A DNA stretch of 64,000 nucleotides from Neobacillus sp. FSL H8-0543 (GTDB lineage: Bacteria; Bacillota; Bacilli; Bacillales; Cytobacillaceae): NCBI RefSeq assembly GCF_038592905.1, contig NZ_CP151943.1:2988501-3052500 (forward strand), read 5' to 3'. The stretch's first letter is position 1. Every line of letters starts with the position of its first letter. The notes under the pieces were generated by a model. That model was not told the origin of the DNA and made no database searches. It saw nothing but the letters and a program-made list of their open reading frames with translations. Both the position numbers and the translations under genes were made by a program. Shown here piece after piece: positions 43,873 to 52,422 of this stretch.

Positions 43873-45051
43873 ATGCAGCGTGGTACTTTTCAATTAATGA
43901 AGTCTGTTAATAAATCAATCATTTTAAATAAGATACGTACATCCGAATCCATATCTAGAGCACAGATCGCTAAAGAAACAAGGCTAACACCTCCGACTGT
44001 GAGCAGCATTGTAAAAGAACTTATGGAGCAGGAGTTAGTAAGGGAAAGTACCCTTGGCCATTCAAGCGGCGGTCGAAAACCAACAATGTTACATATCAAC
44101 ACCGATACATTTTTTGTTATTGGTCTAGACGCAGGACCAGAAACCGTAGAAGGTGTGTTGACAGACCTTACAGGTGAAATTCTTCATCGAACCTCTAGTT
44201 TAATAGAAAAACCGATAACGAATGAGCAATTCATTTCCATTTTAAAGGAAAATATATATACCATTTTAAAATTGTCACAAATCGATCATGACAAAATTAT
44301 CGGGATAGGAATTGCGATGCATGGGGTAGTGGATATTAAATCAGGAACGTCCCTTGTTGCTCCTATTTTAAACTTAAGTAATATTCCGATTAAAGATGAG
44401 TTAGAAGAAGAATTTAACTTAACCGTAAAAGTTGAAAATGATGCACGAGCCATGGCCTTGGGTGAATCTTGGTTTGGAGGGCATGGGGATGTTGATAGTA
44501 TGGTTGCTGTTAACATTGGACGCGGTGTGGGTGCGGGTATTGTAATTAATGGCAGATTATATCATGGCGCACAGGGGATTGCGGGAGAGTTTGGCCATAT
44601 GACTATTGATATAAACGGAGAGTTATGTGAGTGCGGAAATCTTGGCTGTCTGCAAACATTTGTAAGCGGTTCAGCAATTGCTGAACGTGCAGCAAAACAG
44701 ATAAAGGATAATGGAAGTGGAGTAACAGGTAAAGAAGTTTTTGAGTTAGCTCAAAACGGTAATCAATCCTATATTGATTTACTTCATGAAACAGGGAAGA
44801 TTATTGGAATCGGCTTAACAAATTTAATCCATCTAATTAATCCAAGTGAAATTGTGTTAGGTGGAGGGGTAATGAAGAGTGAAGAGCTGATTATGCCAGC
44901 CATCCTGGAAACGATAAAACAAAGAGTATTGACTACGGAGGCAAGGCAGACAAAAGTGGGTGTTACTGGGCTTGGTGATGAGGCAACATTATTAGGGGCG
45001 GTTTCATTACTGTTAGTTGAATTATTTGATCCAGTTACAAAAATAGGCTAA
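43873..45051 (+). CDS. ROK-family transcriptional regulator (XylR/NagC type)
   Basis: 392 residues from the ATG at 43873 (GGAGG 8 bases ahead). An N-terminal winged helix (ISRAQIAKETRLTPPTVSSIVKELMEQELV) precedes a sugar-kinase-like ROK domain with IGLDAGPETVEGVLTDLTG, NDARAMALGESWFGG, NIGRGVGAGIVINGRLYHGAQGIAGEFGH and the zinc motif CECGNLGC. It converges on the galKTM genes. Shared AT-rich palindromes before both transcripts suggest it represses the galactose operon and itself. The effector sugar is inferred to be galactose or a galactoside. Confidence 0.9.
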   Translation: MQRGTFQLMKSVNKSIILNKIRTSESISRAQIAKETRLTPPTVSSIVKELMEQELVRESTLGHSSGGRKPTMLHINTDTFFVIGLDAGPETVEGVLTDLTGEILHRTSSLIEKPITNEQFISILKENIYTILKLSQIDHDKIIGIGIAMHGVVDIKSGTSLVAPILNLSNIPIKDELEEEFNLTVKVENDARAMALGESWFGGHGDVDSMVAVNIGRGVGAGIVINGRLYHGAQGIAGEFGHMTIDINGELCECGNLGCLQTFVSGSAIAERAAKQIKDNGSGVTGKEVFELAQNGNQSYIDLLHETGKIIGIGLTNLIHLINPSEIVLGGGVMKSEELIMPAILETIKQRVLTTEARQTKVGVTGLGDEATLLGAVSLLLVELFDPVTKIG

Positions 45052-45082
45052 ACCTTCGATTGAAGGGTTAGCCTATTTTTTA
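45040..45082. terminator. Bidirectional terminator between the ROK gene and galM
   Basis: AAATAGGCTAAACCTTC pairs with GAAGGGTTAGCCTATTT, loop GATT, then TTTT. It begins inside the last codons of the ROK gene. Confidence 0.92.
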
Positions 45083-46117
45083 TTACTTGGAACTAAACGT
45101 AAACACAGTCTGTTCACTGTATTTTTCCCCTGCTTGTAATATTACACTCGGGAATCCTTCATGATGTAATGAAGCAGGGGATGCTTGGGTTTCAAAACAT
45201 ACACCAAGGTATTTTCTAGATAACCCTCCTGCTAAATTTAAATCCTCAGCCAAACCATTCGCTGTATACAAAACTAATCCGGGTTGAGTAGTTTTTAGGG
45301 TCATAACACGGCCGCTAGCAGGTTCTTGGACAGTTACTTGAGTGTCTGATATATGATCTAAAATAAAATAATGGTCATATCCGTTTCCAGCTATTTTATT
45401 TTGCTCGGTGTCATCGTTAAATCCATCACCAAGCAAACGGTCATCACGGAAGTCAAAGGGGGTTCCCTCAACATGAATCAGATTCCCAGTGGGAATAAGT
45501 TCCTTATCTAGTTCAACGAACTTACTGCTATCAATCGCTACACGGTGTTCATGCACAGTATTTTTTAAACTGCCGCTTAAATTAAAATAAGTATGGTTTG
45601 TTAAGGTGATTGGTGATGTCTGATCACTGCTTGCCAAATAATTAAGGTCAAGTTCATTTTCGTTTGTGAGTGTATAAGTAACAGTTACATCTATATTTCC
45701 GGGATATCCACCCTCACCATCCATACTCTTATGAGTAAGGCTTAAACCCACGGCTTCCTCTGTTAGAAACGGGGCAACTTCCCAAATAACTTGATGAAAT
45801 CCTTCAGGTCCACCATGTAAATGGTTATTCCCGTTATTCGCCGCTAAGTTATATGTCTTATTACCGAGTTCAAATGAAGCGCCTTGAATCCTGCCTCCAA
45901 CGCGTCCGATGAGGGCGCCAAAATAATTGGAATTTTGATTATAGTCCTGATAATTCTTATAGCCAAGAACGACATTTTCACGGTTTCCATTTCGATCAGG
46001 GACGATAATTTTCGTAATGATTCCACCGTAATCTAGTACACTAACAGACATTCCAAGATCATTTGTCAAAGTGTATTCCTTCCACATCCCTAGGACATCC
46101 TTTGTTTCTATGTTCAT
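45083..46117 (-). CDS. galM: Aldose 1-epimerase (galactose mutarotase)
   Basis: Interconverts alpha and beta anomers of galactose, feeding galactokinase. Active-site residues are visible: NHLHGG and TNHTYFNLSG supply the two histidines, and CFETQASPASLHHEGFPS the catalytic glutamate. 344 residues, normal length. Last gene of galK-(galE scar)-galT-galM, 17 bases behind galT, on the minus strand. Cytoplasmic. Together with GalK and GalT it forms an incomplete Leloir pathway because galE is deleted here. Confidence 0.94.
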   Translation of the reverse strand: MNIETKDVLGMWKEYTLTNDLGMSVSVLDYGGIITKIIVPDRNGNRENVVLGYKNYQDYNQNSNYFGALIGRVGGRIQGASFELGNKTYNLAANNGNNHLHGGPEGFHQVIWEVAPFLTEEAVGLSLTHKSMDGEGGYPGNIDVTVTYTLTNENELDLNYLASSDQTSPITLTNHTYFNLSGSLKNTVHEHRVAIDSSKFVELDKELIPTGNLIHVEGTPFDFRDDRLLGDGFNDDTEQNKIAGNGYDHYFILDHISDTQVTVQEPASGRVMTLKTTQPGLVLYTANGLAEDLNLAGGLSRKYLGVCFETQASPASLHHEGFPSVILQAGEKYSEQTVFTFSSK

Positions 46118-46134
46118 AAATACATCCGCCTAAT

Positions 46135-47613
46135 TTATTTATTTATTGTGTTAATGAATCGATCAAATGTTTCCCGTTCTTTAAGTACACCTGCATCTTC
46201 AAGCACTCTTACAAACTTTTTTCCAAGTTCCTTTTGTAAAATAGCTTCTGCTTGTTCTGGATCAGAAATAGAGCCATATTCTACTTTTAGTTGATCTGCC
46301 CATTCCTGATGATAGTCTTCTACATAACTAGTGTTACCTTGTAGGAACTCACGAATCTCAGCCAATTCATCTTTTAATCGCGGCGGTAAAACAGCAAGTC
46401 CCATCACTTCAATCAGACCGATATTTTCCTTTTTGATATGATGAACATCTGCATGTGGATGGAATATTCCAAGTGGATGCTCATCGGTGGTCCGATTGTT
46501 TCGCAGCACAAGGTCAATTTCAAAGATTCCGTCGCGATTTCTTGCGATAGGCGTAATCGTGTTATGCGGGGTATCACCGGTAAAGGCAAATACATCTGCC
46601 TGCTCGTCAGTGTAACCTCGCCAGGTTTGAAGAATATGATCTGCTGCCGTAACAAGACTTTCTAAATTGCGTCCTTTTAAGCGGACAACAGACATTGGCC
46701 ATTTTACTACAGAAGCTTTAATCTCAGGAAAGGGTGTTAATTCAAATGAAAATGCATCTGCCGCCTGAGTCATTGCAAACTCATATTGACCAGCCTGATA
46801 GTGATCATGAGACAGAATGGAACCGCCGACAATTGGTAAATCAGCATTGGACCCGATAAAGTAATGAGGGAATTTATCGGTAAAAGTAAGTAATCTTTCA
46901 AATGCCTTCCTGTCAATTTTCATATCCCGATGTTCTTCAGAAAGCAAAATACTATGCTCGTTATAGTAAACATATGGTGAATATTGCAAATACCAATTTT
47001 CTCCCATTAATGGAATATTGATAATCCTGTGATTCGCGCGTGCCGGATAGCCAGTTCTGCCGATATACCCTTCATTTTCCTTACATAAAAGACATTTAGG
47101 GTAGTTATACGTTTGCTTCATCTCGCGTTCTCGCTTGATTTGCTCCGGATCCTTTTCTGGCTTGGATAAATTGATGGTAATATCCATTTGACCGTAGGGG
47201 CTATCCACTTTATAAGAAATATTTTTCTTGATCCGATTCATCTGAATATAATTGCTATTTACACTAAGATTATAAAAAAAGTCGGTTGCCTCAGTCGGTG
47301 AACCATTATATTTTTGGTTAAAAATTGCATTAACAACTGAAGGTCTTGCAACAAAGCAATCCATAATATTTGCTGATAAAATTTCTTTGTCATCGAAGAC
47401 ATCCGCTATTCTGCCCTGTTCTACGGCACAGGTAATTAAGTTTTCTACGAGGTTTGGTATAGTATCATTGATTGGCTCGATCGTACCTTCTGGAAATGCC
47501 TCTAATCCTAATAGATTTATCACCTGATTACGAACATAATTCATATCGGCTGCTTCAATTAATTCCACTTCTAAAGCCTTTTGAAATAACCCAGCTAGAT
47601 TCTGGTAAATCAT
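46135..47613 (-). CDS. galT: UDP-glucose--hexose-1-phosphate uridylyltransferase (class II GalT)
   Basis: Transfers UMP between UDP-glucose and galactose 1-phosphate. 492 residues, the length of the Firmicute class II GalT. The start is placed at the ATG at 47613 with AAGGAAGTG upstream; this ribosome site lies within the last codons of the galE remnant. PKCLLCKENEGYIGRTGYPARANHRII, LPIVGGSILSHDHYQAG (HxH active site) and DTPHNTITPIARN are diagnostic. Second intact gene of the gal operon. Confidence 0.94.
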   Translation of the reverse strand: MIYQNLAGLFQKALEVELIEAADMNYVRNQVINLLGLEAFPEGTIEPINDTIPNLVENLITCAVEQGRIADVFDDKEILSANIMDCFVARPSVVNAIFNQKYNGSPTEATDFFYNLSVNSNYIQMNRIKKNISYKVDSPYGQMDITINLSKPEKDPEQIKREREMKQTYNYPKCLLCKENEGYIGRTGYPARANHRIINIPLMGENWYLQYSPYVYYNEHSILLSEEHRDMKIDRKAFERLLTFTDKFPHYFIGSNADLPIVGGSILSHDHYQAGQYEFAMTQAADAFSFELTPFPEIKASVVKWPMSVVRLKGRNLESLVTAADHILQTWRGYTDEQADVFAFTGDTPHNTITPIARNRDGIFEIDLVLRNNRTTDEHPLGIFHPHADVHHIKKENIGLIEVMGLAVLPPRLKDELAEIREFLQGNTSYVEDYHQEWADQLKVEYGSISDPEQAEAILQKELGKKFVRVLEDAGVLKERETFDRFINTINK

Positions 47614-47615
47614 TT

Positions 47616-47714
47616 TTACACTTCCTTCTCGTAGCCTTTTGGATGTGATGCATGCCAATTCCATGCATCCTCAATAATTTTTGTAACGGAAGTTCGTGTG
47701 GGATTCCAATCATA
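47616..47714 (-). pseudogene. galE: galE remnant (UDP-glucose 4-epimerase C-terminus)
   Basis: Between galK and galT, the frame ending in TAA at 47616 reads WNPTRTSVTKIIEDAWNW and then HASHPKGYEKEV, the typical GalE C-terminus (xxGWxPxxxxxxIxxDAWxWxxxHPxGY). An ATG with GGAGG upstream (47713) survives but is out of frame with it. About 900 bases of galE, nearly the whole Rossmann domain, are missing. This looks like an internal deletion leaving the start signal and the last 31 or so codons. The ribosome site of galT lies inside the remnant, which may be why it was kept. Confidence 0.88.
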
Positions 47715-48896
47715 TTAATCCTCCTTTGAAATTTCTTTTGCACCGTCACCTATTGCTGCAGTATAGAAGGTGGCATTATAGCCAACCACTTCATGATAAA
47801 TGGCATTAATGTTTTCCTTGAATTCCTCTACTTTTTCATTTCTAACCAATGCAATGGCACACCCACCAAATCCAGCACCGGTCATACGTGCACCTAATAC
47901 ACCGTCTTGTTTCCATGCAGCTTGAACAATCGTATCAAGCTCAAGACCGGTTACCTCATAATCATCTCTTAAGGATTGATGGGATTCAATCATTAGTTTT
48001 CCAAAGCCTTGAAGGTCCCCTCGCTGCAGTTTTTCCAAAGCTTCAAGTGTACGTGCGTTTTCATATACGGCGTGTTTCGCACGTTTTTGATTAATCTCAT
48101 TAGTAATTAAATGTTTATTCTTTTCAAATGTATCTGTCGTTAATTCTCCTAAGCTAGTAATCGATAACTCCCGTTGCAAATCTTTTAATGCTGCCTCACA
48201 TTGGGCACGCCGTTCATTGTATTTAGACCCAGCTAAGGTGCGCTGTTTATTTGTATTAATAATCATAATCACATGATCTTTCATATTAATCGGTGCATAC
48301 TGATATTCCAATGTTTCACAGTCTAACAGAATAGCGTGATCCTTCTTTCCTATACCAATCGCAAATTGATCCATAATCCCGCTGTTCACACCAATATACT
48401 GATTCTCAACCTTTTGTCCCAGTTGAACCATAGGGATTCTTTCCATATTTAAATCAAATAATCCATCTAATAAAACACCTGTTACTAACTCAATTGATGC
48501 AGAAGAAGAGAGACCAGCACCATTGGGAATATTTCCGTAGTACAGAATATCTGCACCCTGAGTGATTTCGTGACCTGCTTCTTTTATATAAAGAAGCATT
48601 CCTTTTGGATAGTTGGCCCAATTGTCAGATTCATTAAAAGTTAAATTAGATAAATCAGCTTCAATCACTCCAGTCTCTGGAAAATTCATGCTGTAGAAGC
48701 GAAACTTTTGATCATCCCGCTTTTGCCCTAGCGCATAAGTTCCGTATGAAATAGAAGCAGGGAACACATGCCCTCCGTTATAATCGGTATGTTCGCCAAT
48801 CAGGTTGATTCTGCCTGGGGCAAAAAAGGTTCTAGGCGTCTCTGTTGTAATAAATATCGATTGAAATTCACTAGTTAAATTGGCTATAGTACGCAT
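47715..48896 (-). CDS. galK: Galactokinase
   Basis: Phosphorylates galactose at C1 with ATP (GHMP kinase family). The signature PGRINLIGEHTDYNGGHVFP, the ATP loop PNGAGLSSSASIEL and GAGFGGCAIAL are all intact; 393 residues. TTAGGAGG precedes the ATG. First gene of the gal operon, with an AT-rich ROK-type operator and TATAAT upstream. Its last codons (AAG GAG GAT TAA) double as the ribosome site of the lost galE. Confidence 0.95.
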   Translation of the reverse strand: MRTIANLTSEFQSIFITTETPRTFFAPGRINLIGEHTDYNGGHVFPASISYGTYALGQKRDDQKFRFYSMNFPETGVIEADLSNLTFNESDNWANYPKGMLLYIKEAGHEITQGADILYYGNIPNGAGLSSSASIELVTGVLLDGLFDLNMERIPMVQLGQKVENQYIGVNSGIMDQFAIGIGKKDHAILLDCETLEYQYAPINMKDHVIMIINTNKQRTLAGSKYNERRAQCEAALKDLQRELSITSLGELTTDTFEKNKHLITNEINQKRAKHAVYENARTLEALEKLQRGDLQGFGKLMIESHQSLRDDYEVTGLELDTIVQAAWKQDGVLGARMTGAGFGGCAIALVRNEKVEEFKENINAIYHEVVGYNATFYTAAIGDGAKEISKED

Positions 48897-48952
48897 AATG
48901 CCTCCTAATAAAATGAGAAGTAATTTCGATGAAATACTTTCTAAGATGCAAT

Positions 48953-48986
48953 ATTATATCTTTATTAATTAATTTAATTAAGTTAA
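48953..48986 (-). promoter_or_regulatory. gal operon promoter/operator
   Basis: On the minus strand TATAAT (48958-48953). Overlapping the -35 region is TTAATTAATTTAATTAAGTTAA (48965-48986), matching in reverse the motif before the ROK gene. Confidence 0.6.
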
Positions 48987-49007
48987 TGTAAGTTTACTAT
49001 GAGTTAT

Positions 49008-49158
49008 TTGTAGACGCAATAAAAAAATATTATATAGTTCGGAGACTTATGATGTAAGAATTCTTGAGAAAAAGAAATAATTTATAGGCTACATGAAAAT
49101 TCTATATAAAAGATAGCTTTTACTTATGGAAAATCAAGTAATTAGCTATCTTTTTTTT
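49008..49158 (+). ncRNA. Candidate short untranslated transcript
   Basis: TTGTAG, 17 bases, TATATA (49008-49036) could drive a transcript of about 115 bases ending in a hairpin AAAGATAGCT/AGCTATCTTT followed by T8 (49109-49158). No reading frame is evident. It could instead be an attenuated leader of yjdM, which begins 62 bases later. Confidence 0.35.
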
Positions 49159-49220
49159 AACAGTTACTTTAGTCTATTATTAGGAACAAGCTATAAAGAT
49201 TAGATGGAGGAAATGAAAAT

Positions 49221-49553
49221 ATGGATTTACCAAATTGTCCAAAATGTAATTCATCCTATACATATGAGGATGGAAGTCTTTTTGTCTGCCCGGAATGTGC
49301 TCATGAGTGGGCTTTAGAAGCTGAAATTAGTGAAGAGCAAAACGTTGTAAAGGATGCCAATGGAAATGTCCTAAACGATGGTGATTCGGTAACTGTAATA
49401 AAGGATTTAAAGGTAAAAGGTAGTTCTTCTACCTTAAAAGTCGGTACAAAGGTTAAAAATATCCGGTTAGTTGATGGCGACCATAATATTGATTGTAAAA
49501 TCGATGGATTCGGAGCCATGAAATTAAAATCGGAATTTGTTAAAAAAGCTTAA
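49221..49553 (+). CDS. yjdM: YjdM/PhnA-family zinc-ribbon protein
   Basis: 110 residues. An N-terminal zinc ribbon (CPKC at residues 6-9 and CPEC about 15 residues later) is joined to a small beta-barrel: [65 protein letters not shown]. This is the PhnA/YjdM family, historically annotated as an alkylphosphonate protein though its function is unclear; it is not the phosphonoacetate hydrolase. GGAGGAAATG precedes the ATG. Monocistronic. Confidence 0.9.
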   Translation: MDLPNCPKCNSSYTYEDGSLFVCPECAHEWALEAEISEEQNVVKDANGNVLNDGDSVTVIKDLKVKGSSSTLKVGTKVKNIRLVDGDHNIDCKIDGFGAMKLKSEFVKKA

Positions 49554-49567
49554 AAATTTTTAGCTAA

Positions 49568-49594
49568 AAGCTAGGCGAGAGCCTAGCTTCTTTT
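49568..49594 (+). terminator. Terminator of yjdM
   Basis: AAGCTAGGC pairs perfectly with GCCTAGCTT around GAGA, then CTTTT. Confidence 0.9.
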
Positions 49595-49673
49595 AAAATA
49601 TTTTGTAAATTTGTAAAGCTAATTTATAATGAAAATAAATAGAGCAGTGGGAAGTACAAGGAGGAATTTGCAC

Positions 49674-50894
49674 GTGATCATTGCGATCATTATATTATTA
49701 TTCGTTTCATTTTTCTTCTCAGGAAGTGAAACAGCGTTGACAGCCACTAATAAAATGAGGCTGCAAACAAGGGCTAGTCAAAACGACGCAAGGGCTGAAA
49801 AACTGTTAAACTTAGTCTCGAAACCGAGTGAATTTATTACGGCAATTCTTATCGGGAATAATATTGCGAATATTGTGCTGCCGACTCTGGTTACAACCTT
49901 GGCCATACAATATGGTTACAATGTGGCTATTGCTTCTGCGATTTTGACGGTTATAATTATTACCTTTTCTGAGGTTTTGCCAAAGTCAATCGCTGCAGCC
50001 TTTCCAGATCGTATTGCGTACCTTGTTTATCCAATCATCCAGTTTGTTATCATCATTTTAAAGCCAGTAACAATCATTTTGAATGGACTGACTGGATTTA
50101 TTACAAAAGCTCTTTCCAGAGGCGAAGAAACAAATGTAACAATTTCCAAGGAAGAATTACGAGCAATGGTCGATATTGCCGACTCTGAAGGAATGTTTAA
50201 ACAAGAGGAATCGCATCGGATTAAGGGAGTTCTTGATTTTTATAATTTAAATGTTAAGGATGTACTTAAAACGCCAAGGGTAGAAATTGTGGCACTCCCC
50301 TTTACAGCTACATTTGAAGAGGTAAGAGCAATTGTTATTGAGAATCCCTTTACAAGATATCCAGTCTATAAAGAGGATATTGATAATATTGTCGCAGTCT
50401 TCCATTCGAAATATTTATTATCGTGGTCTACTGAATCGGAGAAATCACTGGAATCATATAGTGATACCGATCCTTTGATTATCTATGAGTTTCAGGACAT
50501 CGAATGGGTTTTCCGACGGATGACGAAAGAGAAAAAGCACATGGCTATTGTTTTGGATGAGTATGGCGGAACGGAAGGAATATTAACCCATGAAGATGTG
50601 ATTGAGGCGATGATTGGGTTGGAAATTGAAGATGAAATGGACCTTGAGAATGAAGGACTCGTTGAAAAACTTACTGCAACAGAAATCATCTGTGAAGGGA
50701 AAATACCATTGCATCAATTAAATTCTATTTTTCATACAAGTATCCCTGAAGAAGAGGACGTCCTTGCAGGGTACCTGTTAAGAAGATTAGATGATTTCCC
50801 TGAAGAAGGGCAAATTATCGAGCAAGATGACCTAACCTTTAAGATTTTAGAAACGGAAGGCCGCACACTTAAGAAGGTTCAGATAATAAAATAA
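49674..50894 (+). CDS. CNNM/CBS-domain transporter-like protein (hemolysin C/CorC family)
   Basis: 406 residues from the GTG at 49674 (AAGGAGG with 9-base spacing; the ATG at 49629 has none). Four membrane segments in a DUF21/CNNM domain (about 1-185, with FFSGSETALTA and ILIGNNIANIVLPTL) are followed by a CBS pair (about 200-320; EIVALPFTATFEEVRAIVIENPFTRYPVY, HMAIVLDEYGGTEGILTHEDVIEAMIG) and a CorC_HlyC C-terminal domain. B. subtilis relatives such as MpfA export magnesium, so cation efflux is the best guess. Confidence 0.9.
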   Translation: MIIAIIILLFVSFFFSGSETALTATNKMRLQTRASQNDARAEKLLNLVSKPSEFITAILIGNNIANIVLPTLVTTLAIQYGYNVAIASAILTVIIITFSEVLPKSIAAAFPDRIAYLVYPIIQFVIIILKPVTIILNGLTGFITKALSRGEETNVTISKEELRAMVDIADSEGMFKQEESHRIKGVLDFYNLNVKDVLKTPRVEIVALPFTATFEEVRAIVIENPFTRYPVYKEDIDNIVAVFHSKYLLSWSTESEKSLESYSDTDPLIIYEFQDIEWVFRRMTKEKKHMAIVLDEYGGTEGILTHEDVIEAMIGLEIEDEMDLENEGLVEKLTATEIICEGKIPLHQLNSIFHTSIPEEEDVLAGYLLRRLDDFPEEGQIIEQDDLTFKILETEGRTLKKVQIIK

Positions 50895-50969
50895 ATAATT
50901 GAACACTTACCACCTCTGAATAATTTAAGGTTTACTACATAACCTAGTTCTGTTCAGGAGGTGAAACGA

Positions 50970-51176
50970 ATGTCTAACCGTGATAAGAATAAACAAAATG
51001 GAAATAGTGTTTCAGAGGGCATTAAAGAAACGGCTGGTGCTGCCTTTCATGCCGTTCATAGTGCACTAGAAACCACTGAGAATGTGGCAATGAATACTGT
51101 TGACGCAACCGCAAAGGCTGTTAGCAATATGGCTGGAAGTGAAAATCGTAACAGAGGAAATAACGAAAATCAATAA
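50970..51176 (+). CDS. Small hydrophilic protein of unknown function
   Basis: 68 residues from the ATG at 50970 (AGGAGGTG upstream). Charged, N/Q-rich ends flank an alanine/threonine-rich amphipathic helix, AFHAVHSALETTENVAMNTV and on to AVSNMAGSE, reminiscent of LEA-like or stress proteins. No family assigned. A strong terminator follows at 51253. Confidence 0.6.
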   Translation: MSNRDKNKQNGNSVSEGIKETAGAAFHAVHSALETTENVAMNTVDATAKAVSNMAGSENRNRGNNENQ

Positions 51177-51252
51177 CGAAAAAACGCCATGTAAATTTAA
51201 GGGGTTCCGATACCTATCGCAAAATTTGATTTTGTACCTAAAAATGCATATT

Positions 51253-51286
51253 AAAAAGCACTGCAATTTTTTTTGCAGTGCTTTTT
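51253..51286. terminator. Terminator, symmetrical
   Basis: AAAAAGCACTGCAA pairs perfectly with TTGCAGTGCTTTTT, loop of 6 T. Confidence 0.92.
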
Positions 51287-51445
51287 AATTGTGAAAAAAA
51301 TAGCCCAATCCGAATTGGACAGAGATACTTCACAATTTTATTTTCGGAACATACTCCACTAAAGGCCCCGTTCAATTAGGTACACATTAACCAATCTGTA
51401 AAATAGTATTAAACATTTTAGGATTGTTTTTTTCAAATGCTTGGA

Positions 51446-52285
51446 TTAGTTCTTTGCCAAATAAATTAAATTAAGAATTTTTGTTGAATAGGTTAATAAA
51501 GAAATTTTTCTACTAAAATTTTTATTCTCTAATGGGATTGGTTTTAAACTTTGATCTAGGCCTCTAATCATCATTTCAGGGAGGATTGTAACTCCAACTC
51601 CATTTTTAACAAGATTTAAAATTAAATCATTTTGTCCGATTTCCATCGTCTTATTTAATATAAGTTCTTCTTGGCTTAAATATTGTTCTAACGAATTTCG
51701 GATGTCGCAAGGAAAAGTGGGCAAAATCAAATTTTGTTCGGTTAGTTGATCGAATGAAATTGAATGAACTTGTGAAATTTTACTAGAAACATGTGCTATC
51801 ACAAAGTATGGTTCATTAAAAAATGTATAGACATATTCTTTTTCATTAACATCCTGTCCAAATCCAATATCAATTTCTTTCGCTAGTAATAAGTTTTCGA
51901 TTTCCTGACTAGTTCCCACAACCTGAAGAATTACTTTATATTCTAAGGAACTCAACTTTTGAATTATTTCTGGTAAAAGATTACTAGCAATACTAGGTAA
52001 GGCTGCAATTTTTATGGTTTTATTAATTTCTTCTTTGGTAAATATTTGTTTTAATTTAGAAACTTTTCTTAATATCATATTGGCTTCTGTTAGAAAAAGT
52101 TCCCCATCCCGAGTCAAAATAACTCCGCTTTTATTTCTTTCAAATAAAGTAGTACCTAATTCATCCTCTAATAATTTTAACTGCTTAGTTAAGGCTGGCT
52201 GTGAAATATGGAGTGATTTTGATGCTTTATTGATACTTTTATTTTCGGCAATTTTTTTTACGTAATTCATTTGATGAAGGTTCAA
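51446..52285 (-). CDS. LysR-family transcriptional regulator
   Basis: 279 residues, TTG start with AGGGGGGAAG ahead. HTH: MNYVKKIAENKSINKASKSLHISQPALTKQLKLLEDELGTTLFERN. A periplasmic-binding-like effector domain follows (IKIAALPSIASNLLPEIIQKL). It is divergent from the PLP-dependent dehydratase gene, 137 bases apart, the classical LysR arrangement, so it probably activates that gene in response to its substrate. Confidence 0.9.
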   Translation of the reverse strand: MNLHQMNYVKKIAENKSINKASKSLHISQPALTKQLKLLEDELGTTLFERNKSGVILTRDGELFLTEANMILRKVSKLKQIFTKEEINKTIKIAALPSIASNLLPEIIQKLSSLEYKVILQVVGTSQEIENLLLAKEIDIGFGQDVNEKEYVYTFFNEPYFVIAHVSSKISQVHSISFDQLTEQNLILPTFPCDIRNSLEQYLSQEELILNKTMEIGQNDLILNLVKNGVGVTILPEMMIRGLDQSLKPIPLENKNFSRKISLLTYSTKILNLIYLAKN

Positions 52286-52322
52286 TTTCTTCCCCCCTCT
52301 TATAACTACAGATTATAACATT

Positions 52323-52340
52323 ATAACAAGCATGTATTAT
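52323..52340. promoter_or_regulatory. Candidate LysR-type binding site
   Basis: ATAACAAGCATGTATTAT contains the T-N11-A pattern with ATAA/TTAT ends, in the gap between the divergent lysR and dehydratase genes. Confidence 0.4.
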
Positions 52341-52422
52341 CTAACAATTTGAAAAAAACATAAAATTAGTAGAAGACCCATAAGATTAGAAAACCTAAAG
52401 CAATAATAAGGGAGATGTAATT

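Noticed and set aside
47555..47749. Small gene between galK and galT
   Set aside because: Its frame is an out-of-frame reading through the galE remnant and the start of galT.
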